From NCBI GenBank assembly GCA_011620645.1, contig WOYS01000081.1, positions 1 through 61,142 of the forward strand: DNA of 61,142 nt, written 5' to 3'. Every line of letters starts with the position of its first letter. The first letter of the stretch is position 1. The stretch comes from Mycobacterium sp. (GTDB taxonomy: Bacteria; Actinomycetota; Actinomycetes; Mycobacteriales; Mycobacteriaceae). A program made the position numbers and the translations under genes. The notes under the pieces were generated by a model, which saw only the letters and a program-made list of their open reading frames with translations, made no database searches and was not told the origin of the DNA. Shown one piece after another: positions 43,275 through 50,974 of this stretch.

Positions 43275-43294
43275 CCGACCAGCCTACGACGTGT

Positions 43295-43555
43295 TCAGAC
43301 GGCGCCGACGTTGCCGTCGTCGGTGCTCACCGGTCGCCCCGCCTGAGCCCACGCAAGCATGCCGCCCGTCACGTTGGTCGGTTCGAAGCCGTTGTGCGCC
43401 AGATACTGCGCGACCCGCTGCGAGCGTCGCCCGGCATGGCAGATGACGTAGATGGCAGATGACGTAGAGGGTCGCCTCCCGGTCAATCTCGTCGATCCGG
43501 GCAGGCACGTCGCCGAGCGGAATGTGCTGAGCGCCGGATTCCCTTCCAGGAATTC
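43295..43555 (-). pseudogene. Broken rhodanese-like sulfurtransferase
   Basis: Rhodanese residues are split between two minus-strand frames. GAQHIPLGDVPARIDEIDRE and the start of ATLYVIC are in one frame; the active-site loop CHAGRRSQRV, then AQYLAHNGFEPTNVTGGMLAWAQAG, are in another. The switch coincides with a perfect 16-bp tandem duplication (43436-43451 and 43452-43467); deleting one copy restores ATLYVICHAGRRS. Upstream, the usual N-terminal half (about 35 residues before GAQHIP) is not in frame; EFLEGNP in a third frame may be a trace. Function was probably a small single-domain sulfurtransferase. Confidence 0.85.
43436..43467. repeat. Perfect 16-bp tandem duplication in rhodanese gene
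   Basis: ATGGCAGATGACGTAG occurs twice without spacing. As 16 is not a multiple of three, the duplication shifts the reading frame and inactivates the gene. The two copies are identical, so the event appears recent, or it may be an assembly artefact. Confidence 0.95.
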
Positions 43556-43573
43556 GCGGCAGCAATTTTCGAC

Positions 43574-43671
43574 CTATCCACAGTTTCCACAGGTTCATCC
43601 ACAGGCAGTGGGGCGGCGATCCCGTCGGTCACCGCGCGTTTCCCGGAACCCGGTCACGGCCCTGTGGATGA
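43574..43671. repeat. Cluster of DnaA-box-like sites
   Basis: Near matches to the bacterial DnaA box TTRTCCACA: CTATCCACA (43574-43582), GTTTCCACA (43583-43591), TCATCCACA (43595-43603) and TCATCCACA in reverse (43663-43671). All keep TCCACA. Three lie within 30 bp. Mycobacterial oriC lies near dnaA, and this part of the map is not far from it, but no dnaA or dnaN is in the window. A titration or regulatory site is possible; chance is not excluded. Confidence 0.5.
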
Positions 43672-43784
43672 ATTCGGCTGGCTGACGGACATGATCAACA
43701 GCTTAAGAGGCCGCCCGAGCAGAACTCCTCCCCCTTTTTGTGCCGCGGGGATGTGCCGCGGGGACTTTCGCTCGCGCAGATTCC

Positions 43785-43804
43785 ATCGGGACACCCCGAT
43801 TTTT
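43785..43804 (+). terminator. Short hairpin with T-run
   Basis: ATCGGG-ACAC-CCCGAT followed directly by TTTT. The 6-bp stem plus T-tract fits an intrinsic terminator or attenuator on the plus strand. It lies about 95 bp before the small membrane protein gene, so a leader or attenuator role is also possible. Confidence 0.45.
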
Positions 43805-43899
43805 CGGGCATCACCACAGAGTCTATGATCGGCGTCGCAACAAACCGTGTGACAGATCTCACTGGAGGATCGCTTGATCGTGCAGGTCAGGAGCTTGTG

Positions 43900-44055
43900 A
43901 TGGCGCAACACCCGCTTGGGCCGGGTTCGGCGATACCGCCGTCAGGCTGGCAGTCGTCGCACCCATATACCAATAACCAGGTGGTTGCTCTCATCCGCGC
44001 CAGCGTCATCGCGCTCGTGCTGCTGAGTGTCCTCGCAGCCATCGTTCTGTTCTGA
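43900..44055 (+). CDS. Small single-pass membrane protein
   Basis: 51 aa from ATG 43900, preceded by CAGGAG with 7-base spacing. A hydrophilic N-terminus (MAQHPLGPGSAIPPSGWQ) leads to one membrane helix at the C-terminus (ALIRASVIALVLLSVLAAIVLF). The longer frame from 43738 lacks a ribosome site. Function unknown. It lies about 155 bp upstream of sodA. Confidence 0.6.
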   Translation: MAQHPLGPGSAIPPSGWQSSHPYTNNQVVALIRASVIALVLLSVLAAIVLF

Positions 44056-44210
44056 TCGCGTTCCTGGTTTCGTTGGGCCTGCAGCGGGCGCCCGGTCCTT
44101 GCGGTGCACGCGGGTATGGACCAAGGTTGAGGTTGAGCTTGTTGTCGCCACCCCGCGACGCCGAACTCCGCGACCCATGACTCGGGAACCCATAACTAGG
44201 AAGGAACCCA

Positions 44211-44834
44211 GTGGCTGAATACACACTGCCAGAACTCGATTTCGACTATGGCGCGCTGGAGCCCCACATTTCCGGCCAGATCAACGAAATCCATCACACC
44301 AAGCATCACGCGACCTATGTGAAAGGTCTGAACGACGCGCTGTCGAAATTGGAAGAGGCTCGCGCCAAGGACGATCAGTCGGCGATCTTCCTCAACGAGA
44401 AGAATCTCGCGTTCCACCTCGGCGGGCACGTCAACCACAGCATCTGGTGGAAGAACCTATCCCCCAACGGTGGCGACAAGCCCGAAGGTGAGCTGGCAGC
44501 CGCGATCGACGACCAGTTCGGTTCGTTCGACAAGTTCCGCGCACAGTTCACCGCCGCGGCCAACGGTCTACAAGGTTCGGGTTGGGCGGTGCTCGGCTAC
44601 GACAGCCTGGGCCAGCGTCTGCTGACTTTCCAGCTCTACGATCAGCAGGCCAATGTGCCGCTCGGCATCATCCCGCTGCTGCAGGTCGATATGTGGGAGC
44701 ACGCCTTCTACCTGCAGTACAAGAACGTCAAGGCCGACTACGTGAAGGCGTTCTGGAACGTCGTCAACTGGGCCGACGTGCAGGATCGCTACGCCAAGGC
44801 CACCGCCAACACCGGCGGACTCATCTTCGGCTGA
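44211..44834 (+). CDS. sodA: Superoxide dismutase, Mn/Fe type
   Basis: 207-aa enzyme (as in Mtb) from GTG 44211, preceded by AGGAAGG. Metal ligands H28, H76, D160 and H164 are present in HHTKHH, GGHVNH and DMWEHAF. Residue 145 is Gln (LYDQQA), where Mtb Fe-SodA has His; Gln is typical of Mn-using mycobacterial SODs, so Mn is the likely metal. No signal peptide; mycobacterial SodA is exported without one. A strong hairpin follows the stop. Confidence 0.97.
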   Translation: MAEYTLPELDFDYGALEPHISGQINEIHHTKHHATYVKGLNDALSKLEEARAKDDQSAIFLNEKNLAFHLGGHVNHSIWWKNLSPNGGDKPEGELAAAIDDQFGSFDKFRAQFTAAANGLQGSGWAVLGYDSLGQRLLTFQLYDQQANVPLGIIPLLQVDMWEHAFYLQYKNVKADYVKAFWNVVNWADVQDRYAKATANTGGLIFG

Positions 44835-44851
44835 TCTTCGTTCTTTTCCTC

Positions 44852-44886
44852 AAGGGGCCCCGCGTGCCACGGCACGCGGGGCCCTT
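44852..44886 (+). terminator. Strong hairpin after sodA
   Basis: A near-perfect inverted repeat: AAGGGGCCCCGCGTGC, a 4-nt loop CACG, then GCACGCGGGGCCCTT. It begins 18 bp after the stop and has a stem of about 15 bp. A T-rich run precedes rather than follows the stem. Confidence 0.85.
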
Positions 44887-45025
44887 CTGCGCCATCCGGA
44901 GTCGCCACTGGCACTCGTGTCCTCTTGCGTGCCAGCACCTACCTGCCGCATTCTGTGCACAGCGACCCACAGCAGTGTCGGAGCAGTTCAAGCGAGCGTT
45001 TGGGCAAGCACTGTCGGGAGGCCAC

Positions 45026-45559
45026 ATGGATACCGGTGCCGGTAGAGCGGTAGAGATCGCACCGTTCCACTCAGGGGGAACCCTGAAGGGATTCGTGGTG
45101 TCGGGCCGCTGGCCTGATTCCACCAAGGAGTGGGCACAGCTGCTCATCGTCGCCGTCCGGGTGGCCTCCCTCCCTGGATTGCTTTCCACCACAACAGTTT
45201 TCGGCGTCCGCGAGGAGCTCCCGGAAATGCCGGAACCGGGCACCGTCGGTCTCGTTCTGGCCGAAGGTCCAGTCGTCGGCGAATCTGCCATCCGGCCAGG
45301 GTTTTTCGCCAACCACCAGCCACCGGCGCTAATGATGCTCCACCCCCCCTCCGAGACCACCCCGTCCCTACCCGAATGCGCGGGTGCCGCATCAGGTTGT
45401 GTCCTGCTACCCGGTATCCCCCATCTCGGCCTGGAACACCGCGCAGCCTGGGTGGAGGCCGAAGCCGATGGCACCATCACCTCGATGGTGAGCAGGGTCG
45501 GCCTGGACCCGATCAGCCATCCGGACACCGCCATCCTCGCAATGCTGCTTGCCGCCTAG
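45026..45559 (+). CDS. Conserved hypothetical (Rv3847-like)
   Basis: 177 aa, the same length I recall for Mtb Rv3847, located between sodA and espR as there. From ATG 45026 with GGGAGG 6 bases upstream: MDTGAGRAVEIAPFHSGGTLKGFVVSGRWPDSTKEWAQLL. Soluble, no signal or membrane segment, mixed alpha/beta. No catalytic motif is recognisable (GVREELPEMPEPGTVGLVLAEG). The frame opens earlier, but that part lies in the sodA end and hairpin. Function unknown. Confidence 0.85.
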   Translation: MDTGAGRAVEIAPFHSGGTLKGFVVSGRWPDSTKEWAQLLIVAVRVASLPGLLSTTTVFGVREELPEMPEPGTVGLVLAEGPVVGESAIRPGFFANHQPPALMMLHPPSETTPSLPECAGAASGCVLLPGIPHLGLEHRAAWVEAEADGTITSMVSRVGLDPISHPDTAILAMLLAA

Positions 45560-46034
45560 ATCCCGGTAACCCCTCGCCGATCGACACGGCAAAGCATCTT
45601 GTAACAGTTCGGACACGGTTCGGCCACATTCGCATGACTAGCATGTGCCGAGCTCAGCAATCATGCCCATCGCCGCAGGCCCTGCGATGTCTACCGGTCC
45701 TGCACTTCGCCGGCGCGCTCAGCAAAGGTGCAGTGCGTCTTTGCTGCGGGACGTCTGTCAGCTCCTGATCAGCTACGGGGTCATTGTGAAAAATCGTCAA
45801 GATCAATGGATCTGGGCAAAGCAACGCATGCGTCATTTTTTCGTTCGCCAGCTCACACGCCCGCCCGGCGATTGTGCGGTTGACGTGCTGCTCCACGACC
45901 CTGCAGACGGCCCTTTGTGGGGAAGTGTTACTTTTCAGCGGTTTGCGCTTGGTTATGGCGACAACACTCGCTACGATGATCAGCAAATACGAACCCAAGG
46001 CATACAGCTCGTGAGCCATGTGAAGGAAAGTTAG
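45560..46034 (+). promoter_or_regulatory. Long intergenic region before espR
   Basis: 475 bp with no convincing gene; both frames that cross it lack homology and ribosome sites. It is AT-richer than the flanks, for example around 45780-45860. In Mtb the espR promoter is long and is bound by EspR itself and by PhoP-type regulators, so this stretch is probably the espR regulatory region. AAGGAAAG lies before the espR ATG. Specific operators cannot be assigned by eye. Confidence 0.6.
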
Positions 46035-46433
46035 ATGAGCAAGACGTTCGCCGCCCGACTGAACCGCCTCTTCGATACGGTTTACCCTCCTGGGCGCGGG
46101 CCGCATACATCGGCCGAGGTTATCGGCGCGCTCAAGGCCGAGGGTGTCACGATGTCCGCTCCGTACCTATCGCAGCTGCGTTCCGGCAACCGCACCAACC
46201 CGTCTGTCACGACGATGGCCGCTCTCGCCAATTTCTTCCGGATCAAGCCGGCATATTTCACCGACGACGAGTACTACGAGAAGCTCGACAAGGAACTGAC
46301 CTGGATGGCCAGCATGCGCGACGAGGGCGTACGCCGCATCGCCGCCCGCGCCGTCGGGCTGTCGGCAGAGTCTCAGCAGGATCTGGCCCTCAAGGTCGAC
46401 GAGCTTCGTCGCCGGGAGAACCTGGACGGCTGA
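46035..46433 (+). CDS. espR: Nucleoid-associated transcription regulator EspR
   Basis: 132-aa DNA-binding dimer that in Mtb activates ESX-1-related genes and shapes the nucleoid. Seen: an N-terminal helix (MSKTFAARLNRLFDTVYPPG), an atypical helix-turn-helix (TSAEVIGALKAEGVTMSAPYLSQLRSG), the conserved NPSVTTMAALANFFRI, and a C-terminal dimerisation part that is more variable (VDELRRRENLDG). Highly similar to Mtb EspR in the first 90 residues. Confidence 0.96.
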   Translation: MSKTFAARLNRLFDTVYPPGRGPHTSAEVIGALKAEGVTMSAPYLSQLRSGNRTNPSVTTMAALANFFRIKPAYFTDDEYYEKLDKELTWMASMRDEGVRRIAARAVGLSAESQQDLALKVDELRRRENLDG

Positions 46434-46585
46434 TCCTCAACAGCGGACGTCCGCGAAACTGTTTGCTGTAGTAGCAATTCACATCGGGGCATGGCCGCTG
46501 AGAGTGCAACGGGTGGCCGGGCGATAGGGTTGGCCGCACTGAGGTGCCGTGTTGACGGCGATGCGGATGAGACGACCGGGAGGCA

Positions 46586-47248
46586 ATGTCAATGGCCCTG
46601 TTCACGCGGCGCAAGAGCCGGTCGACCCGTCGAGCCGAGGCCAGGGCGCTGAAGGCCAAAGCCAAACTGGAAGCCAAACTCGCTGCCAAGAACGACGCGC
46701 GGCGCATCAAGGCCGACCGCAGGGCACAGTCTCGGGCGGTCAAGGCTCAGATCAAGGCACAACGGGAGACCGACCGCGCAATGCTGAAGGTTGCTGAGAC
46801 CCAACTCAAGGTGGCCCGCGAGGGCAAGCTGCTGTCCCCAACCAAGATTCGCCGAGCGCTGACCGTATCGCGGCTGCTGGCGCCGGTGCTGGTGCCGCTG
46901 ACCTACCGCGGTGCGATCGCGGTGCGCGGCCTGCTCGACCAACGCCGCGCGGATCAGCTGGGCGTGCCCCTGGCGCAGATCGGCCAGTTCTCCGGTCACG
47001 GCGCGGTGTTGTCCGCCCGGATCAACGGCGCCGAACAGGCGATCCGACGGGTCGCCGAGAAGTATCCTAAGGACGCTGAGACCAAGCAGTTCGTCGCCGC
47101 CATCAACGACCGGCTGACCGACCTCTCCGCAGCCGTCACCGCCGCGGAGAACATGCCGACGGCGCGGCGCCGGGCGGCCCATGCGGCCATCAGAGGTCAG
47201 CTCGACGGTATCGACGCCGACGTCATGGCGCGGCTCGGCCTGGTCTGA
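46586..47248 (+). CDS. Conserved basic helical protein (Rv3850-like)
   Basis: 220 aa; ATG 46586 or 46592. A strongly basic, Ala/Lys/Arg-rich N-terminal half (residues about 8-70, predicted long helix or coiled coil) is followed by a short hydrophobic stretch (RLLAPVLVPLTYRGAIAV) and a helical C-terminus. No known catalytic motif; the family is a conserved mycobacterial protein of unknown function. It follows espR by about 150 bp. A nucleoid or envelope association could be guessed from its charge. Confidence 0.8.
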   Translation: MSMALFTRRKSRSTRRAEARALKAKAKLEAKLAAKNDARRIKADRRAQSRAVKAQIKAQRETDRAMLKVAETQLKVAREGKLLSPTKIRRALTVSRLLAPVLVPLTYRGAIAVRGLLDQRRADQLGVPLAQIGQFSGHGAVLSARINGAEQAIRRVAEKYPKDAETKQFVAAINDRLTDLSAAVTAAENMPTARRRAAHAAIRGQLDGIDADVMARLGLV

Positions 47249-47256
47249 ACTCTGCG

Positions 47257-47790
47257 ATGACAGTTTCCGCACGCATTTTCGCGCCGCTGCTCGCCCTGGT
47301 AATGACAGTGCTCGCGCTGGCGGGAGCAGGCGTTGCATCGGCACACGCCACGCTTATCTCATCGGATCCGGCGCCGGGCACGGCGCTGGCGTCCGCGCCG
47401 GCGAGCGTCAGCGCCACCTTCAGCGAGGAACTGCAGACGGCGTTCGCGGCCATGACCGTGGTGGGACCGGACGGCAATCTGTGGTCGGTGGGCGAGGCGC
47501 GGGTGAACGGACCCGTCGCCACCGTCGACGTACGTCCGCTGGGCCCGGCAGGCACCTATACCGCCAATTACCGCGTCACCTCCGTCGACGGCCACGTCAT
47601 CACCGGATCCTGGTCGTTCGAGCTGACCGTCGCCGAGACCGGCACCCCCGGATCGTCGGCCGCGCCCACTCCCACTCCCGCACCCACTCCCGCACCGGCG
47701 CCCGCGACCGGGTTACCGGTATGGCCGTTCGTTGTCGCGGCGGCGCTCCTCGTCGGCGCAGGCCTGTGGTGGAGTCGACGACGCACGTGA
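47257..47790 (+). CDS. copC: CopC-domain copper-binding protein
   Basis: 177-aa exported protein. Signal peptide to ...GVASA, followed at once by HATLISSDPAPGTAL, in which the mature N-terminal His is the copper ligand of CopC. A further CopC element is SVDGHVITGSWSFELTV with another His. A Pro/Thr/Ala-rich linker and C-terminal membrane helix (WPFVVAAALLVGAGLWW) end in RRRT. It begins 9 bp after the Rv3850-like gene and overlaps the copD fragment start by one base (TGATG). Confidence 0.9.
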   Translation: MTVSARIFAPLLALVMTVLALAGAGVASAHATLISSDPAPGTALASAPASVSATFSEELQTAFAAMTVVGPDGNLWSVGEARVNGPVATVDVRPLGPAGTYTANYRVTSVDGHVITGSWSFELTVAETGTPGSSAAPTPTPAPTPAPAPATGLPVWPFVVAAALLVGAGLWWSRRRT

Positions 47791-48335
47791 TGCAGATCCG
47801 GCGGGCGTGCCTGGGTGCCCTCGTCGTCGCCTTGAGCGTCGCGCTGGCTTGGTCGCTGTCCCACCCCCACCTGGCGCTGGTGCCCACCCTCACCCGGGTC
47901 GCCGCCGACGGCGCCGCGATCGTGGTGCTGGGTCTGGCCGTGGTGCTGGGTCTGGCCGTGGTGCCGATCCTCGACACTGCGCGCCACCGCGCCGAACTCG
48001 CCCAGCGCAGCAGCAGCGCCATCGCGGTCGCCGCCTGGGTATGGCTGGCGGCCGAGCTGATCCGGCTGATGACAACCGCGGCCGCCACCGCTGCGGTGTC
48101 GGTGACCGATCTCAGCGTGCGCACCGCTTTCGAGTTCAGTGTGTCGACATCGGCGGGCCGGCCGACCTGATCTGCGTGACGGCCGCCGCTGCCGTCGGTG
48201 CAGTGACCATTGCCGTGCACACGCCCCGGGCATCCATGGGTGACCGCACAGGTGTCCACCCGGCGCTCGGATACCGAACTGGCCCTGATGGTCGTGGCGC
48301 TTACGCTGGCCGCCGCCCTGGCGGTCAGCGACTAG
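47790..48335 (+). pseudogene. copD: Frameshifted, truncated CopD-like copper membrane protein
   Basis: Frame 1 (47790-48170, 126 aa) reads MQIRRACLGALVVALSV and shows two to three helices with PTLTRVAADGAAIVVLGLAVVLG, CopD-like. It ends at a TGA after STSAGRP. Shifting one base there continues as ADLICVTAAAAVGAVTIAVH, so a one-base deletion near 48158 is likely. A third frame gives MVVALTLAAALAVSD up to a stop at 48335. CopD proteins normally have eight or more helices, so most of the gene is missing. It was probably the partner of copC for copper uptake. Confidence 0.7.
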
Positions 48336-48406
48336 CGCCAACCCTCGACTGGCATGATGGGCAGCACTGACCGCTTCGCTGGACGACACTGCAAAGGAGC
48401 AGACCC

Positions 48407-48883
48407 ATGGCCGACGAGCAGGACCTTCCCGAAGAGAAGGGCCCCGCTGAGCAGGTGCCACCTGCCGATCCGCCGGCCGCGAAGCCTCCCGCGAAGAAGG
48501 CGGTGCCGGCTAAGAAGGCTCCGGTCAAGAAGGCGACGGTCAAGAAGGCGACGGTCAAGAAGGCGACGGTCAAGAAGGCGACGCCGGCGAAGAAAGCAGT
48601 GCCCGCCAAGAAAACGCCGGCAAAGAAGACCGCTCCTGGCAAGAAGGCTCCGGCCGCGAAGAAGGCTCCGCCCGCGGTAGTTCATCCCGCGGCTCCGACT
48701 GCAGCAGCCAAAGAGGTTGCCGCGCAGGCGAAATCGACGGTCGCAGCGGCCGTGCCCGTGCCCGCCGCCGCCCCTGCCCTCGGCCCCGACCAGTCGCGGC
48801 TGCCGCTCGCCATCGCGCTGGCCGTCGGCCTGCTCGCGATCGTGGTCGTGCTGCTGGCCCGGCGCGGCTCCGACGAGGACTGA
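48407..48883 (+). CDS. hns: H-NS-like, Lys-rich membrane-anchored nucleoid protein (Rv3852-like)
   Basis: 158 aa: an acidic start ([13 protein letters not shown]), then an extended (P/V)AKK/VKKAT histone-tail-like repeat region, then an Ala-rich stretch and a C-terminal membrane helix ([21 protein letters not shown]). In Mtb this protein is called Hns and is membrane-anchored; its binding to DNA is through the Lys-rich tail. GGAG lies upstream of the ATG. The tail length is likely to vary between strains because of the DNA repeat. Confidence 0.9.
   Translation: MADEQDLPEEKGPAEQVPPADPPAAKPPAKKAVPAKKAPVKKATVKKATVKKATVKKATPAKKAVPAKKTPAKKTAPGKKAPAAKKAPPAVVHPAAPTAAAKEVAAQAKSTVAAAVPVPAAAPALGPDQSRLPLAIALAVGLLAIVVVLLARRGSDED
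48526..48585 (+). repeat. 15-bp tandem repeat in hns-like gene
   Basis: Unit CAAGAAGGCGACGGT occurs at 48526, 48541 and 48556, with a fourth, partial copy at 48571. It encodes VKKAT repeats and keeps the frame. This is a likely site of slippage. Confidence 0.9.
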
Positions 48884-48908
48884 GTACTCGGCCTGAGATA
48901 ATCGGACG

Positions 48909-49394
48909 GTGAGCATCGAACCCCGCGCGACCGCTGACCTTGTCGACGAGATCTACCCCGATGTCCGCAGCTGCGATCTGCAGTTGCGCAACTACGGCGG
49001 TGTCACGTCGTTCGCCGGCCGGATCACCACGGTGCGGTGTTTCCAGGACAACGCACTGCTCAAGTCAATCCTGTCCACCCCCGGGGACGGGGGCGTGCTG
49101 GTGGTCGACGGTGACGGATCGCTGCACACGGCACTCGTCGGCGACATCATCGCCGGGCTGGCCGCCGACAACGGCTGGGCCGGGGTGATCGTGCACGGTG
49201 TGGTGCGTGACGCGGCCGCCCTGCGCACCATCGACGTCGGTATCAAGGCGCTGGGCACCAATCCGCGCAAGGGCACCAAAACGGGAGCGGGCGAACGGGA
49301 TGTGGAGGTCACGTTCGGCGGCGTCACCTTCGTGCCCGGTGAGATCGCCTACAGCGACGAGGACGGAGTTGTCGTCGTCGCCGGAGGCGACTAG
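48909..49394 (+). CDS. rraA: Regulator of RNase E activity A / RraA-family protein
   Basis: 161 aa from GTG 48909; formerly called MenG (Rv3853 in Mtb). Seen: [25 protein letters not shown], the [11 protein letters not shown] and [28 protein letters not shown] core with RraA-like GTNPRKG. The family forms trimers that bind RNase E; some members are aldolases. Assignment as RraA rests on family similarity. The gene converges on ethA with a gap of 32 bp. Confidence 0.92.
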   Translation: MSIEPRATADLVDEIYPDVRSCDLQLRNYGGVTSFAGRITTVRCFQDNALLKSILSTPGDGGVLVVDGDGSLHTALVGDIIAGLAADNGWAGVIVHGVVRDAAALRTIDVGIKALGTNPRKGTKTGAGERDVEVTFGGVTFVPGEIAYSDEDGVVVVAGGD

Positions 49395-49426
49395 ACAGCC
49401 TCGTCGCCGGAGGCTGACCCCTTCCG

Positions 49427-50896
49427 TCAGGCCGTCACGGCCGCGCGGTGTTTGGTGAAGTGCAGCGACTCCTCGTCGACCTTGCCGTGCCGGATGAGTC
49501 GCACATCGAATAAGTAGTTCTGCTTCAGCTTCCACGGCGCCTCCGAGCCGGACTTTGGCAAGGTGTCCTTCGCGCGCCGGAAGTAACCCGAGGTGAGATC
49601 CATCATGGGCTTCTCAGCGACCGAGTCGCCCGGATGCTGTGGCTCCACCCGGTCGAATCCGTTGGCGTCCATGTAGTTCAGCACCCGGCAGACAAACTCG
49701 GAGACCAGATCGGCCTTGAGCGTCCACGAGGCGTTGCTGTAGCCGAAGGTGATCGCCATGTTCGGCACGCCGGACAGCATCAGACCCTTGTAGGTCATGG
49801 CCTTGCTCAGATCGATCGGTTCGCCGTTGCGGGTGGCGGTCGCGCCGCCGAACAGCTGCATGTTCAAACCCGTTGCGGTGACGATGATATCAGCCTGCAA
49901 CTCCTCGCCGGAGGCCAGTTTGATGCCGGTCTCGGTGAACGTCTCGATGGTGTCGGTGACGACGTCGGCATTGCCCGCCTCGATCGTCCTGAAGAAATCA
50001 CCGTTGGGCGCCAGGCACACTCGCTCATCCCACGGGTTGTAGCGCGGGCTGAAGTGCTTCTCGTAGTCGAAACCGTCCGGCAACCGTCGCGTCGCCATTT
50101 CCTTCAGCGCCTTCTTGAACATCTTCGGGAATCGGCGTGCCAACTCGTACTGGCCGATAGCCATGGCGATCGCCTTCCAGCGATTCACCGCGTGGGCGGC
50201 ATTCTTCGGGAGGTACTTGTTGGCTTGCGCCGCAACGGGATCCACCAGCGGCAGGGAACCGATGTAGGTCGGCGAGCGCTGCAGCATGGTGACGTGGCCG
50301 GCGCCCTCGTTCACCAGGGAGGGGATCAGCGTGATGGCGGTGGCGCCGGATCCGATGACCACGATCTTCTTGCCTGCGTAGTCCAGTCCCTCCGGCCAGT
50401 GCTGGGGGTGGATGATCGGGCCCTTGAAGTCCGCGGCGCCCGGGAACTCCGGTGCGTAGCCCTCGTCGTAGTTGTAGTAGCCGCTGCACACCGAGAGAAA
50501 CGAGGCGGTGAGCTGCTTGGGCTGCCCGGCCTCTTCCACATTGATGGTCCAGCGGTTGTCGGCATCCGACCAGTCCACCGAGGTGACCCGGTGCCCGGTA
50601 CGGATGTGCATGTCGATGCCGTTCTCGACGGCGGCCTCGTTGATGTAGTTCCAGATCGATGCCCCGTCGGCGATCGCCTTGGCCGAGGTCCAGGGCTTGA
50701 ACCGGAATCCGAGGGTGAACATGTCGGAATCGGAGCGGATGCCCGGGTACTTGAACAGGTCCCAGGTGCCGCCGATGTTCTCGCGGCGCTCCAGGATCGC
50801 ATAGCTCTTGGTCGGGCAGCGGTCCTGCAGGTGCCAGGCCATGCTGATGCCGGAAATACCGGCGCCGACGATTACAACGTCCAGGTGTTCGTTCAT
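49427..50896 (-). CDS. ethA: FAD-containing Baeyer-Villiger monooxygenase EthA
   Basis: 489 aa, the Mtb length. Oxidises ketones and activates thioamide prodrugs such as ethionamide in Mtb. Seen: FAD motif VIVGAGISGI, the Baeyer-Villiger fingerprint in FKGPIIHPQHWPE, and the second nucleotide motif IVVIGSGATAIT. NADPH and FAD sites are intact, so the protein should be active. Divergent from ethR across a 78-bp intergenic region holding a palindromic operator. Confidence 0.95.
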   Translation of the reverse strand: MNEHLDVVIVGAGISGISMAWHLQDRCPTKSYAILERRENIGGTWDLFKYPGIRSDSDMFTLGFRFKPWTSAKAIADGASIWNYINEAAVENGIDMHIRTGHRVTSVDWSDADNRWTINVEEAGQPKQLTASFLSVCSGYYNYDEGYAPEFPGAADFKGPIIHPQHWPEGLDYAGKKIVVIGSGATAITLIPSLVNEGAGHVTMLQRSPTYIGSLPLVDPVAAQANKYLPKNAAHAVNRWKAIAMAIGQYELARRFPKMFKKALKEMATRRLPDGFDYEKHFSPRYNPWDERVCLAPNGDFFRTIEAGNADVVTDTIETFTETGIKLASGEELQADIIVTATGLNMQLFGGATATRNGEPIDLSKAMTYKGLMLSGVPNMAITFGYSNASWTLKADLVSEFVCRVLNYMDANGFDRVEPQHPGDSVAEKPMMDLTSGYFRRAKDTLPKSGSEAPWKLKQNYLFDVRLIRHGKVDEESLHFTKHRAAVTA

Positions 50897-50908
50897 GGTA
50901 CCGACGGT

Positions 50909-50945
50909 ATCAACATGGTGTTGAGTCAGTCAACAGCATGTTGAT
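50909..50945. promoter_or_regulatory. EthR-type palindromic operator between ethA and ethR
   Basis: ATCAACATG at 50909-50917 is the exact inverted repeat of CATGTTGAT at 50937-50945. Inside lies a second one: TGTTGA at 50919-50924 and TCAACA at 50930-50935. In Mtb EthR binds this intergenic region and represses ethA; the base order differs here, but the position and nested symmetry fit. Several copies of TGTTGA suggest binding of more than one dimer. Confidence 0.8.
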
Positions 50946-50974
50946 AAACCCGACACGATGTTAGGGTGAATGTC

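Larger units (their letters stand above)
43556..43899. other. Non-coding 344-bp interval with DnaA-box-like cluster
   Basis: No convincing gene. Contents: four DnaA-box-like 9-mers at 43574-43582, 43583-43591, 43595-43603 and 43663-43671 (last on minus); a small direct repeat TGCCGCGGGGA at 43741 and about 43754; a hairpin with T-run at 43785-43804; and the ribosome site of the small gene at 43900. The interval is more AT-rich than its surroundings in its left part. Confidence 0.6.

Noticed and set aside
43738..43899. Upstream extension of the small gene at 43900
   Set aside because: The ribosome site sits at 43891 and the extension crosses a hairpin and short repeats.
45645..46034. Plus-strand frame before espR (129 codons)
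   Set aside because: No ribosome site or homology; lies in the likely regulatory region of espR.
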